NCBI GenBank assembly: GCA_905147135.1
Contig: LR990043.1
Coordinates: forward strand, 17,981,584 to 18,045,583
Source: Blastobasis lacticolella
Lineage: Eukaryota; Arthropoda; Insecta; Lepidoptera; Blastobasidae
Length of the DNA stretch: 64,000 bases
Direction: 5' to 3'
Shown here: positions 47,021-57,861 of the stretch, piece after piece
Layout: each line of letters opens with the position of its first letter
Position numbering within the stretch: position 1 is the first letter of the stretch
Program-made: the position numbers and the translations under genes
The notes under the pieces: generated by a model
Databases searched by the model: none
Seen by the model: the letters and a program-made list of their open reading frames with translations, nothing else
What the model was told of the DNA's origin: nothing

Positions 47021-48240
47021 CATAGCCTCCTTTATCTTACAAGCCATGCTGTAGCACGGCACGGCAACGTCGCTGTGAACCGATTTACTCATTGTTAATA
47101 TGTCAATGTGCGGGAAAATTATGAGTTTTATGATGATAAATTAAAAATATATTGGTGAAACTGTAAATAAACGCGTTTGTATGTAAGAAGGTAAATAAAA
47201 GTAAAAATATTCATAATTGCGCCAAAATAGGATAAATACGATTTTTAAAAAACAACCCTTAACTATTTTTGTTGTTAGTTTTTTACTTATTTCATAAATC
47301 AAATTCTGTTTTATAATCGTAATTATTCTCTAATAGATGCAAAGGCGTTGTAGCATTTGAAAAATGCAAGTATAATTATGATTAATCCTTAAAAATGAGC
47401 AAGAAGCTGTGCCGAAGTTTTGCTTTCCAAAAGATGTAATTCTATTAAACAAATGGACTTCTGCTATTCCCCAAGCATGCTGGAGTCCCATCGAAGGATC
47501 CTTCGCGTGCAGCAAACATTTTCGCAGTGTAAAAGTTATTACAACTACTTTAAACCACGATCTTCCAATTAAATTTTCTTTATTTCGCATTCCATGTGTT
47601 ACATTTGATTGTCGACGATGATGTGACCGTTGAAAAAGTAGATAGGTACAATAGGTAAGTAAGTAGTTAGTTTTCATATACTTAGATACTTAAATAAGAA
47701 TGTTTAAAATGTATTATACCTAATAGTGAATAAATTGGGCAATATTTTGGCTGGCATAGATTATTTCATTTCATAATAGCATTTGGCCGCGACTGCGTCC
47801 TCATAAAATTCTGTTATAACGTTCCGGACCCGTTTCCGGGAATCACATTAAATTTCTTGAAAAATTATAGCAAACGTGCTATTCTAAGCTATATGCTATA
47901 TAACTGCCAAATTGCATTTAAATCCGTGCAGCAGTTTTTGCGTGAAGGAGTAACAAACATCCATTACATACAAAACCAAACATGCATTATACATATTGTA
48001 TTTCGCATTTATAATAGTAGCATAATACTATTGCAAGTAAATAGATAGGTAAATAGTTCAGTAATCTATCCAATTTCATATTATCTAACTAATGCATATA
48101 TTTAATCACTTAAATAACTAATAACATTAAACGACGACGACCGCGAAGAAAGTTTTACAGTAATTTTCAGGTTCACTAAAATTAAAAAATGCGACGTTGT
48201 CAAACTTCTGCGCATGGCTTGTAAAATGAAGGAGGCTATG
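47021..48240 (+). mobile_element. Decayed P-superfamily-like transposon
   Basis: Terminal inverted repeats start CATAGCCTCCTT on both ends and match at about 26 of 28 bases, followed by subterminal shared CAACGTCGC and GTGAACC. Flanks ACTGAAC and ACTTAAC are a near-identical seven-base repeat. P elements have 8-base duplications, CA-starting ends and an N-terminal THAP domain; a THAP relic lies near the left end in the right orientation. No transposase core remains. Confidence 0.5.
47345..47621 (+). pseudogene. Broken THAP domain
   Basis: The plus frame from about 47409 reads FCFPKDVILLNKWTSAI, then SFACSKHF, then RIPCVTF. This matches the FP...W...CS-x-HF...AVPxxF order of the C2CH THAP zinc finger. 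The N-terminal Cys pair appears in other frames (FEKCKYNYD) with stops between, so the domain is frameshifted and dead. THAP domains bind DNA in P-element transposases and in several host proteins. Confidence 0.55.
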
Positions 48241-48339
48241 ACTTAACGTTTCTCCGACAAACGTCGAGTCGACATAATTATTATTAACCTACAACTTTTT
48301 GTTCCACAAAACAGATAAAAGAGTTCGGTAACGATTTAT

Positions 48340-48906
48340 CCTACGACACTAGTTTCTAAAGAGAAGTGATAGTACTCGTCGATATCTATATTTCGGGTGA
48401 CAGCTGTCAAACTTAAATGTGTTATAACTCGGAACCCATTGGTTCTAGAACACTAGTTTCTAAAGAAATATGATAGTACTCGTCGAGATCTACATTTCGT
48501 ATGACAGCTGTCAAACTTAGAACTGTCATCCAAAATGTAGATCTCGATGAGTACTATCGTATTGCTCAAGGAACTAGTGTTCTAAGACCAATCGTTTCCG
48601 AGTTACAACAGTTCTAAGTTTGACAGCTGCCATCAGAAATGTAGATCTCGACGAGCACTATCATTTCTCTTTAGGAACTAGTGTTCTAGCACCAATAGTT
48701 TAGGAGTTATTGCAGTGTTAAGTTTGACAGCCGTCATTCTAAATGTAGGTCAACAAGTACTATAATTTCTCTCTAGAAACTAGTATTTTAGGACCAATGG
48801 GTTCCAAGTAGCAGGGAAACCTTGGGCTGGACCCATGAAAATATGACCTTCAGATTGCACCTGGTCCGACTCTGCCTGGCCCTGATCGGTAGGTCGGTGT
48901 CCGCGC
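48340..48906. mobile_element. Foldback MITE B, copy 2 (left end missing)
   Basis: Right end, reversed, GCGCGGACACCGACCTACCG, followed by TAA (48907-48909), similar to the ends of copy 1. The core is a clear head-to-head array: two units point one way from 48340, then, after a centre near 48525, units point the other way to about 48800. The left terminal repeat was not found. Confidence 0.65.
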
Positions 48907-49137
48907 TAAGTAATAAAAGTAATTCGGAATTTGCATCAACAATGGTGGCAACACTAGAAAGGGACACAGGACTATCGATGGTGACTCTCGCTCTGCCCGG
49001 TTTTAGTCAAAGCAGTGCGCAGTCCCTTTGGGTAGTAAGTCCATGGTTTAAACTGTTGAAGTCCAGCGTTTGACAGCCCGACGCAGGTAGCGTCGGCGAC
49101 GCAAGGTGCGTCGCCGACGCTTGATATAATCCGGGCC

Positions 49138-50965
49138 TTACCCATAGCACAAGCATTGCTTAGTTTGGGGCTAGATGGCGCTGTGTAAATTTGTCCACGA
49201 ATATTTATTTATTTATTTACCTATTTGTCAGGAGAGTCGGTGGCTAGAGGATCTATCTCGTAAGCGAGAGATTCGCTTTTCTAAGTTATTTGTAAGGTGG
49301 TATGACTCTGTCAAGCCTGAGGAGTCCGACTGGGAGAGTACCACCGCCTTATCTATTTCTGCCGCCAAGCAATGCAAGCAAATGCAAATGTGGTGTGTGG
49401 TGCCGCCACCTCAAAGAATAGCACCACCCTATCTCTTCCCGTGGGTGTCGTAAGAGGCGACTAAGAGACAAATCCGAAAGGTGGGCAGCAGCATCTTTCT
49501 GGGTAGATTTACATCAACTGCACTGCGATCTCCAACCCGCCTGCCAAGCGTGGAGATTATGGCAATGACCTCCCCTTACGTGGGAAAGGCCCGAAGTCCT
49601 GCAGTGGACTGTTATGGGCTGTGATGATGATGAAGCAATGCTTGCATTGTTGTATTCCGGTTTAAAGGATAATGTGAGGAAACCTACATATTCAGGCGGC
49701 TGAATGTGTAGCTGTGACACTATAGGTGGTCGGGGTCCCCTGTTTAGGGGCCCTCCATGGAGGTCAGTTGGCAGTCGCTCTACTGTAATTACCTGGCCTG
49801 CCCAATCCTATATAATGGTTAAGCGTACTCCGAATGTGATACGGGAAAAGGCCCTGGAAGAACATTCGCTTTTTATTAGGTATTAATGTAAAGCTACAGC
49901 GTTATGAATATACCCTACAATGTAGAGTATCACAGTCCTTCAAATTTAGAGTTGAATGTAGACTCTAGAGCCCAGTCCTTCAGACTGGGTAATTATATTA
50001 TGTAGGCATCTCTACATTAATAGAAGTAGTAAAAGAAATTAAACAATTTTGTACTAAGTATACATTTATTGAAAAATAAAATAGTTAAGTAAAAAATTGC
50101 TAACGTTTACTGGGTTGCTTCAAACACCAGCCACTTCCGGCTATCTTGACTTGTTTCAATTCTATAAATAATCGACAAGCAACGTGCTACTAGCAAGAGG
50201 CTACTACTATACTATAGGTAGCTGGCGAGTTTGGAATCCAACGAATAAGGAATCATTCGTATAAAATATGATGAACGCGAAGCAAGCCATTCTTGCTTTG
50301 AATTTTACTACAGTGATGAATTTGCCGATGAGCGAGCCGCGTTGGTAGAAGTTCACGCACAACCTGCCCTGCGTAGGCGTTCGTAATCCATTGCGGGTTT
50401 AGTAACCGGCGCGCGCGACGGATGGCCTGAAACGCCAGCAATGGATTAGAAACGTCAATGATTACAGTAGGCTGTTGTCCATAATTATCTGATTTCAATG
50501 ATTGATTGCGTATGATCGATTTAACAGTTTCAGTTGGTTGCAACGGAATTTTGTTGGCAAATGAATCCATGAAATCGATGATACGTAATCCCAAAAGTAA
50601 CAATTTCAATCATTGAAATCTGAGAATTGTTAGCAACAGAGTTACGTAATTAGTCTACCGTTGTAGACAGAATACTTGTTTTGTCACACCACGATTACAA
50701 GCATAGCTATCTTACTATCTTTTTTTTATACCACTAAGGTGGCAAACAAGCTTACGGCCTGCCTGATGGTAAACAGTCACCGCAGCCTATTTCTAGAACC
50801 TCGTTAACAGCGACGACTCACAGCACAGGCTGGCACTTCCAGGTTGACCTAGGTCTTCCGCTGGGGACCCTGAGACTGTTTTAACAGGTTCGGGAGCCGA
50901 TTGGCACCCCATGACGTGACGGCCTGTTATTATTATTTATTACGACTTGACATGAGCAGATTGAG
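49138..50965. other. Intergenic repeat cluster before carboxypeptidase C
   Basis: SINE-G 3' end (49138-49220), a piece with GTCAAGCCTGAGGAGTCCGA (~49310-49445) recurring in part near 58900, a TGATGA-tail repeat (49500-49634), SINE-S (49640-49860) and a LINE tail (50725-50795). No gene seen. Confidence 0.6.
49500..49634 (+). repeat. Dispersed repeat with TGATGA tail, copy 4
   Basis: Plus-strand orientation: CTCCAACCCGCCTGCCAAGC, then TGTTATGGGCTGTGATGATGATGA. Confidence 0.75.
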
Positions 50966-50971
50966 TTTATT
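50966..50971 (-). other. Polyadenylation signal of carboxypeptidase C
   Basis: AATAAA on the minus strand, about 146 bases beyond the stop codon. Confidence 0.5.
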
Positions 50972-51116
50972 ATTATAATTAAGAGCAGTGATTAATCGTA
51001 TGTCCTAACTCAGAAAGATGTATCCATGTGCTCAAATTACATATAACCTGGTCTCACTCTTCCTGACTTAGGTCCAGCCACTACGTACGCCTACTACCCA
51101 TTTCGACTCGGAAACC

Positions 51117-54100
51117 CTATAAGTAATGTACAGCGCTGTTGTTCCTGATGAACTCCTGCACGTACGAGCCTTCTAAGTATCCGAAGCGCTGGCTGAGGGG
51201 CTGCGAGCGCACCCATCTCGCGACCAGGTGCTGGGTGGGCGCCGGCGCGTCCAGCGGGGCCATGTGACCCGCCCCGCGGATCACCACCTCGGTTAGGTGG
51301 CCCCCGGTCTTGTGGTACCTGGTGATAAGGTGATTTGTGAACTGCCATTCAAAGGATAGACGTAGGAGAATAATGAAAGCCTAGTAAGACAATTGAAATG
51401 AGAATGAGATTGGTCCTATTTCGGTTTTCGTTTAAACTAAAGACACCCTTTAAAAACCCCTTAAAATTTGTTTTTATTTTAAAGATAAATATGTCGTCGG
51501 ATTGTATTTTTGAATAGTAGAGTTTATGCAACCTAGTATACGTTAGACCACTCGAGGAACTCAAACAAGAAATTGCATACAAATTTCGTGAAATCCAGCC
51601 CATACTGTGTATTATACTCCGAAATTTAGTCAAAACATTATATCCTGACGAAAAAGAAACGGAGGCTAATTAACCAAAATTTTGTGTCATTATTAAGCCT
51701 CAATCCTTCCTCAGTAAGAAAAAAAACCGACCAAGTCCAGTCGGGCCACGTGGACTGTAGGATTCCTTACTTGCCTGTCAATATATGCTTAAAAGAGGGC
51801 TTTGAATCTACAAACACATTGTAATTTCTAAAATGAAAGCAAAAACACTTCATATTACCTGCGATCAGATGAAAAGTCGTTGAAAAAAGCTTACCCAGAT
51901 AATCTGTCGCTGAAAATGTAAGGGAAGCGTGTGGCCTGCATGAACTCGCTGGAAGCATTCCATTTCCATGTCCGGTAGTTTTCTGAAGTCAGCACGCACG
52001 ACAACATCTGATCTAGTTGGCCGCTAAAAGAAATCATTAATTTTAACAGTACTATTCTATATTTGATAGAAAGCTACTCTACGAAAATTAGGAGCATCAA
52101 TTATTATCCTTCCAAGCAAATTATTAAAGTCAAGTACCTAAGCTACTAAACAGAGAACATTGTTAATATGGAAGAGTAGCTCTTTTGACTTTCTGTAGCG
52201 TAGTTTACAAGATTTTCTACATATATTTCTGTATATCTGCAACTATTCATAGGTTATTGTATGTTATTTTGACTTTTGACGACCTGAATGGTTCAGTTGG
52301 TCAACATGCCGGTCGCGTTCAGGTCCCGGGTTCGTATCCCGGCCGAGCCGAAATTTAAATGATGAATTTTAATTTGTTACGGGTCTGGGTGTAGTATTTA
52401 TAATAAGTATGTATTTAAAAAAAGTATATAAGTAGTTTATCAGTTATCTAACACCACAAGTTTTGCTTACTTTGGGGCTAGATGGCGCTGTGTGAATTTG
52501 TCCAAGCATATTTATTAATTTAAACTATTACTTTAAAAGTAAACGTCAGCACTTACGGCATTCAAGTGTGAGAAATTCGTTTAATCGAATAGAAATAACA
52601 CTTACCAGTAAGTGAGAACCCTGTATTCGTCCAAAAGTTCTTCGTACAAAGGTTTTGCACTGGCCAAGAAGTCCCCATTGAGCCTGGAATTCACTGTCAT
52701 ATTGATGAAACTGAATTTCAGGCTTCCAACATGTAGTGCTTTCTTCACATCAGGACGTTTGAGGAATGGCGCGTACTTTCCAATGCCTAGATCGTCGCGA
52801 AGGAAGTTGTATGCGTGCTTCTGATTTGTGAGAAGTAGTAATATAGATATCAGCTGGTTCCATTTCTGAAACATAATAGCTCCATGTTAGTGGAGTGGAA
52901 ACCCTAGCTGATGGTAAATGGTTTAACCCTGGTAAATGGGAATTCAGCAACCAGATACAGCAGCCAAGTGACTGGAGCCCCATCAAATCTATATCCGGGG
53001 TAATGTTTTAATAAATATCTTCATGATATTTGGAATGAAGTGCGATAATTCTCTGAAGGTTCATTAGCCAGATCGTTGATCGATATACTTTCTCATTGGT
53101 TCCAGATTTCAAGGTATGGATCTAGTGGGAATTTATCTTCTCAGTTGATGACTCGGAATCTGCAGTTATTAAATTTTAATAATAATAATTTAAAAAATAA
53201 TCTACTACATTCACATACGGTCTTAGCCTCGACGCTCCTGTTAGCTGCGATGTCCTCCTGGAATGACGTCAACAGCGGCTTCACGATCTTCATCTGTTCG
53301 GCCTCTAGTAGCCCGAAGTAGTAGAACGGATTCGCCAGATTGGAAATCATGCCGGGATCCACGTATGCGTTGCCGATTATCATGCCCTATGGGGAAAAGT
53401 TTCGGTCACTATCATTACGTAGCATCGTCATCATCATCATCATCATCAGAGGCACAAGAAAGGCCTTTGTGGAGATCTCTGGGAGAGGCATATACCCAGC
53501 AGTGCGTGTCTTTCATTACGTAGGTAGCTATAGGTCGACAACTTAACTGGTATATCGCCTGCGGAAAGTGAGGTAGGTGGGAGGGTGATTTTTCGGGGAT
53601 ATACGCGGAGGTGCAGGGCGCGGAGCAGTGTGCGTTTTCTTCCGCGAAACGTCACTCGATGACGTTCCTCGGAAAAAGAATGCACACGAGATTATGCCCG
53701 AACTTGTTCCAAGATATTATATCCCGAGACCAGAAACCTAATGTTTGCCAATGGCAAATTGTAAAACTAAAGCTCGATTTTTAATTCGGTGCAAAAAAGT
53801 AAAGATTTTTTTATAGAAATAAGCAGTGCTTGTTGTGTCATATATGTATGTATGTGTGTAACATAAAGTGACTTAACCGATTTTTTTATTGAATTGAGAT
53901 ATTTCACTGCTAGGCATAGGATAGAGATTTTAGCCGGTACCCGCAACCTTTCATCCAGCTACCAGCGACCAGGTCGTCGATCCATCTTGCCAGAGAGATG
54001 CGTGCTCATTAAATCCTTTAGGAAACCTACACCTTTCGGGTGGACGGACAGCACAATTGCGATGTGATGGTGTGCTTGAGCATGAAAGGGATCTTGGGTC

Positions 54101-57100
54101 TAGCAAATTTTATAAACTATTTTTTAGCGAACATATTCGAGCCTCCATCTCAGGATTTATCTTCGGCAAATTAACCTCGTGTGCGTTGTTCCCAGCGTTC
54201 GTAACAAATTTGTTATCCGCGCTGTGCGAAGTCCCGCGAGCGCACTGAGAAACGTCACCTGTGCTCCTTGCCCTGCGCCGCCGCGCCGCCGCGCTCAGCC
54301 CCTAAACGTCACATGACGTCACCTACTCTGCCCCCCGAACCGCGCAGGCGATACACCAGTTAAGTTGTCGACCTATACCTACGAATGAGGAACTTCACTC
54401 TATAGTGCTCTTTAGCATGCTTCTTTTTCGTCCACAAATGAACACCAGGCGAGGCGGTTAAACAAATACCGGGCTAGGATAAAGTAAAAAATCTGTCACC
54501 ACCTACCAGGCTAGTCATGGTGGCATGACATGCGATGCCTAAACGTTGGTCCAAAAAAGACGCCTAGTTTTGACTATAGATTTTGGTTGCCTCCATCTAC
54601 ATCTCATCTAGATACTTACTACTAAGCTTTTACAAAAATGCCACTAGAAAAAAGTAAAAGAACCTGCAAGTTGATGTCGCCCCCGGGCAGGCCGCGGCGG
54701 CTGTGCACGCGATGCGCAAGCGCCGGCACGTACTTCCCACCGTAGGACTCGCCGGCGACGAACAGTGGGGCATTGCGAAGCTCTGGGAACACCTGCACTA
54801 GCTGCCATACGGTCGAATACAGGTGGTCCCCGTACTGGATTTTTTTTAGGAAAGATAGATAAAATTATGTCGTTACTATGTTGTTTTACACAGTAGGTAC
54901 GTTGTTACGATGAGCTACAATATAGGTAGTTATACCCTTAAAAAGGAATATGTATGTGGAAACTCTGAGGCATCCCAGCTACAAGTCATTTTTCATAATG
55001 AGGAGTTTTCCAGTAGGTATTGATAGTTGGTTTCAAAAAGCATCAATAGATGGCGCTCCTACAATTTTGGTAATCTTTTTTTAATCGTTATGATGGTGGC
55101 AGTGATTTCATGCAGCCGATTAATACGTAACTTAAAAATAAAATGTTTATATATATAAACATAACTGTTAAAGGTTGAACGATAAGTAAAAATAAATATT
55201 TATAGAAGTTGGCACTATGTTCCATTATTATTACAACCTCTAAAATGGTTGAAAACTATTGACAAATACAATATTATTCAGTACAACGTACCCAGTGTTT
55301 ATATCGTGTTTGCTAAGAACCTATTTGAAGCGATAATCAATTACCAAAATTGTCGGGGCGCCATCTAGTGAGTGGTTAGGAATGCTTTAGATACCTATTG
55401 GAAAACTCCTCATTGCCATCATCGGTGTCTGAGAGGCCGAGATGGGCGTTAATGCCAGCGACACCGGGGAAACGAATGCTGCTGTTACCGCTATATGTAA
55501 GTACCTATACGTTTTTGTTTCAATAAAAAATATTATTTATTTCTTAACTAGCTTTTGGCATATCTTGTATCTATAACCTCTAATATATAAAAAAAATAAG
55601 TAGGTACATCCCAATTAATAGGTAAATTAAATTTTTGTACACATTATCTTATTTCAAATATTTTTTAAACTTCGCTGGGTCGCTCCTGAGTGTAAGATAA
55701 AAGTTGACTCTTGTGATAACAAAATACCTACACAACTATTATACAAGTACTACAACAACCTCCTTATCATACCTACGCGTTCATTCATCCATCTGTCTTA
55801 ATATTATGTGCATACTTATATTACCCAAAGAAAGAATAGAGATGTTACCATATCCATACTTGTTGTGAAGCCATCCGGGCTGTTGGTGAAGCTGAAGCCA
55901 GAGCCGACCGGGTTGTCAATGAAAATCATGGAGTGGTCTTGCAGCCAGGAGTAGTGGTTCGCTATCATTATAAAGAGACGATATAATTAAATTGTTAAGC
56001 TTTACCCAATTCTGTTTCAAAATATCTTTTAGTTTCACCAAAACGGCAAAACCCATGTCATACAAACCCAGTGAATTGTCTAAATAATAATAGTAGGTAC
56101 CTAACTGAGATCGTAAAGCTGTTATGAAATTACGCTGATGTTTTTACGTGAGCAGTATTTCGGTATTTAATTTGCTCCTTCTAAGAACAAATTCGTGTGA
56201 TAAGGAAATAGGTCATAGGTACGTAGGTACTACTACTACTTAGTACGAAAATAATAATAAGTGAGTTAGTTTTCTGGCTACCTAGACAAAGGTACCTACG
56301 CGCCAAAATATCGGTCTACGCAAGTTGACGATAAAAACAATGGTTTGTCGATGAAAGCAAAAACCTTTGTGGATGTGCATTATCTAATATCGTGGCGACA
56401 GTTTAACTAGTAGCATTAACTTACCTATTAAAGTGCCATTGAAAAGAGCATGGAATGGGCCGATTTCATCGAATAATCCTGTCATGCTTGATGCCCCAGG
56501 GCCTCCCTGCAGCCATATGATCCATGGTGTTTCATTTACTGGCTTATTCGGGACGGGGAAGTACCAGAAGAATATATTCGAATCGTGTGTCTCATTCACA
56601 GTAAAAAAGCCAGAGTAACTCTCAAATCCAAGAAACAAATCCGGGTCAACCCTGCTATCCTGCCGCGCTGCTTCTAGTCTTCCTTCTTTTATGTAAGGTG
56701 TGAGTATCAAAGCGGTTCCAACATCAATGACTTCAGGAGTACAAGGCGATCCGTCAGGATCTAACTTTGGGTCAACAGTATTATCTGAGATATTTGCGCC
56801 AGTGTTATTTGTGCATGTTGTAGGTTTTGTTGTTGTAGTAATCGCTTTAGCATCGTCGTTTGTGCTATTATTGCCAATTTTATTACCGCTCGTCGGCGTC
56901 ACCGTGATAGATATTGTTTCATTAGGATTCGGTGTATTAGGAGCTTCTGATGTTGTAGGCAAATCAATATAGATTTTTTCATGTGGTTTGTCGTCTAGTA
57001 TTAGATCGTTCGATATGTCCAGTAGGCTTTCGTTGATCGCTATTCTACAGTGAGCACTAAAAATAACGTTTTTATTAATAATATCTGATACATCACAAGT

Positions 57101-57861
57101 ATAATCATAAACTTATCTATTACCTATACGGTCGGTGTGTTAATAAAATTGCGTTTTAATTCATCATCATCATCCCAGCCCATAACAGTCCACTGCAGGA
57201 TTTTGGGCCTCTCCCACGAAAGGGGAGGTTATTACCCTGCCCATTTCCCAGTCTACGGAAACTCTAGATCTTTTGCCTCGAAAACATTAGTCGCCTTGTA
57301 CGACACCCACGAGTGTCACGGCCATTTAAATACACATTACATGTCTATTTGTAATACTCGTTGGTAGGTACTGTATGTACCTAGATACCTAACTGAGAAT
57401 TGCGTCCATTCAACCATATGTAAGATGCACTGATGCTACACCATTTTTAAGGTGACAAAGGGAACCCTATTTATTACTAAGCCTTCGCACGCCGTATATG
57501 GCTGTATTTTTAATTCTTGAATATTTCATACAATATTTATATTCATAAAAATAGTATAAGCGATTCAAGTTTAGGTCGAATTCGCGACTCTAGCACAAGC
57601 ATTTCTCCTGAGTCGCAGATATAAATAGCTGTGATACACATCCAGGTGGTGTCCTCAGGGTTGACAGTCCCATCAGTAGATATGTTGGCGATTGAACTCA
57701 ACTTTGGATCACTCACGATCGGAGGGAAGCTTCATACAGCTGCTTTTAATTTCTGTCAGCTAATTACTTATCTAAATATAACACCCACTACGAATTAAAC
57801 ACAAAACAACCCACCTGAACACGTACGAAAGTAATAATAAATATATCACAGGATTTATCAT
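51117..57861 (-). CDS. Serine carboxypeptidase C (CPVL-like) with Thr/Asn-rich N-terminal insert
   Basis: S10 carboxypeptidase paralogous to A and B. Minus-strand exons: 57815-57861, 56425-57056, 55849-55961, 54664-54834, 53219-53386, 52606-52865, 51895-52023, 51117-51318; 1722 bases, 573 residues plus TAG. Signal peptide MINPVIYLLLLSYVFS. Residues of roughly 30-130 form an insert absent from A and B, rich in Thr, Asn, Ser and Pro, with several N-x-S/T sites, so it is probably glycosylated. The pro-region LILTPYIKEG follows. Active-site parts: WLQGGPGASSM, IDNPVGSGFSF, Ser294 in GESYGGKYVP, Asp468 in GQLDQM, His525 in GAGHMAP. The triad is complete. Exon lengths 113, 168, 260 and 129 equal those of copy A, so A and C look like the closest pair. 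The donor after INLQ is GTTCTT, weaker than the rest. Confidence 0.92.
52278..52520 (+). repeat. SINE-G copy
   Basis: tRNA-Gly-like head (GACCTGAATGGTTCAGTTGG), B box GGGTTCGTATCCC, body and GATGGCGCTGTGTGAATTTG. In an intron of carboxypeptidase C. Confidence 0.8.
53425..53510 (-). pseudogene. RTE-like LINE fragment next to an ATC run
   Basis: On the plus strand an ATC run (53427-53448) is followed by a stretch coding for EAQERPLWRSLGEAYTQQC, the usual end of the ORF. It is in an intron of carboxypeptidase C. Confidence 0.5.
53518..54385. mobile_element. MITE, about 870 bases, in a carboxypeptidase C intron
   Basis: Arms match inverted over about 45 bases: GTCGACAACTTAACTGGTAT near 53536 against ACCAGTTAAGTTGTCGACCT near 54353, extending through TATCGCCTGCG and outward to TACGTAGGTA. 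The interior is GC-rich (GCGCCGCCGCGCCGCCGCGC) with CRE-like TGACGTCA-type motifs. Non-coding. Confidence 0.75.
57164..57320 (-). repeat. Dispersed repeat with TGATGA tail, internally deleted copy 5
   Basis: Shares CCCATAACAGTCCACTGCAG and GCCTCGAAAACATTAGTCGC with copy 1 but lacks the middle. In intron 1 of carboxypeptidase C. Confidence 0.7.

Larger units (their letters stand above)
46757..49053. mobile_element. Inverted-repeat pair D enclosing a P-like relic
   Basis: A 100-base left arm (46757-46856) and a 103-base right arm (48951-49053) are closely matched inverted copies. Shared blocks include CCATGGACTTACTACCC, GACTAAAACCGGGCAGAGCG and TCGATAGTCC. The left arm's first 37 bases are also duplicated just upstream (46704-46738). 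Between the arms lie the THAP relic and the second MITE B copy. Confidence 0.7.
41479..49137. mobile_element. Putative large PIF/Harbinger-like element or pair, with nested insertions
   Basis: The left end GGCGCGGATTATATCAAGCG and, reversed, the right end GGCCCGGATTATATCAAGCG differ at one base in 20. The match continues for about 70 bases through GTCGGCGACGCAC to GCTGTCAA. Both ends are flanked by TTA. Inside lie several other elements but no intact transposase. If it is one element it spans 7659 bases. Alternatively the two ends belong to two separate short elements; the right end abuts a SINE-G 3' fragment that has no partner on the left, which favours that reading. The left end is 29 bases from the stop codon of carboxypeptidase B. 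Confidence 0.5.

Noticed and set aside
49175..49453. 92-codon plus-strand frame
   Set aside because: It crosses a SINE tail and another repeat fragment; no coding signature.
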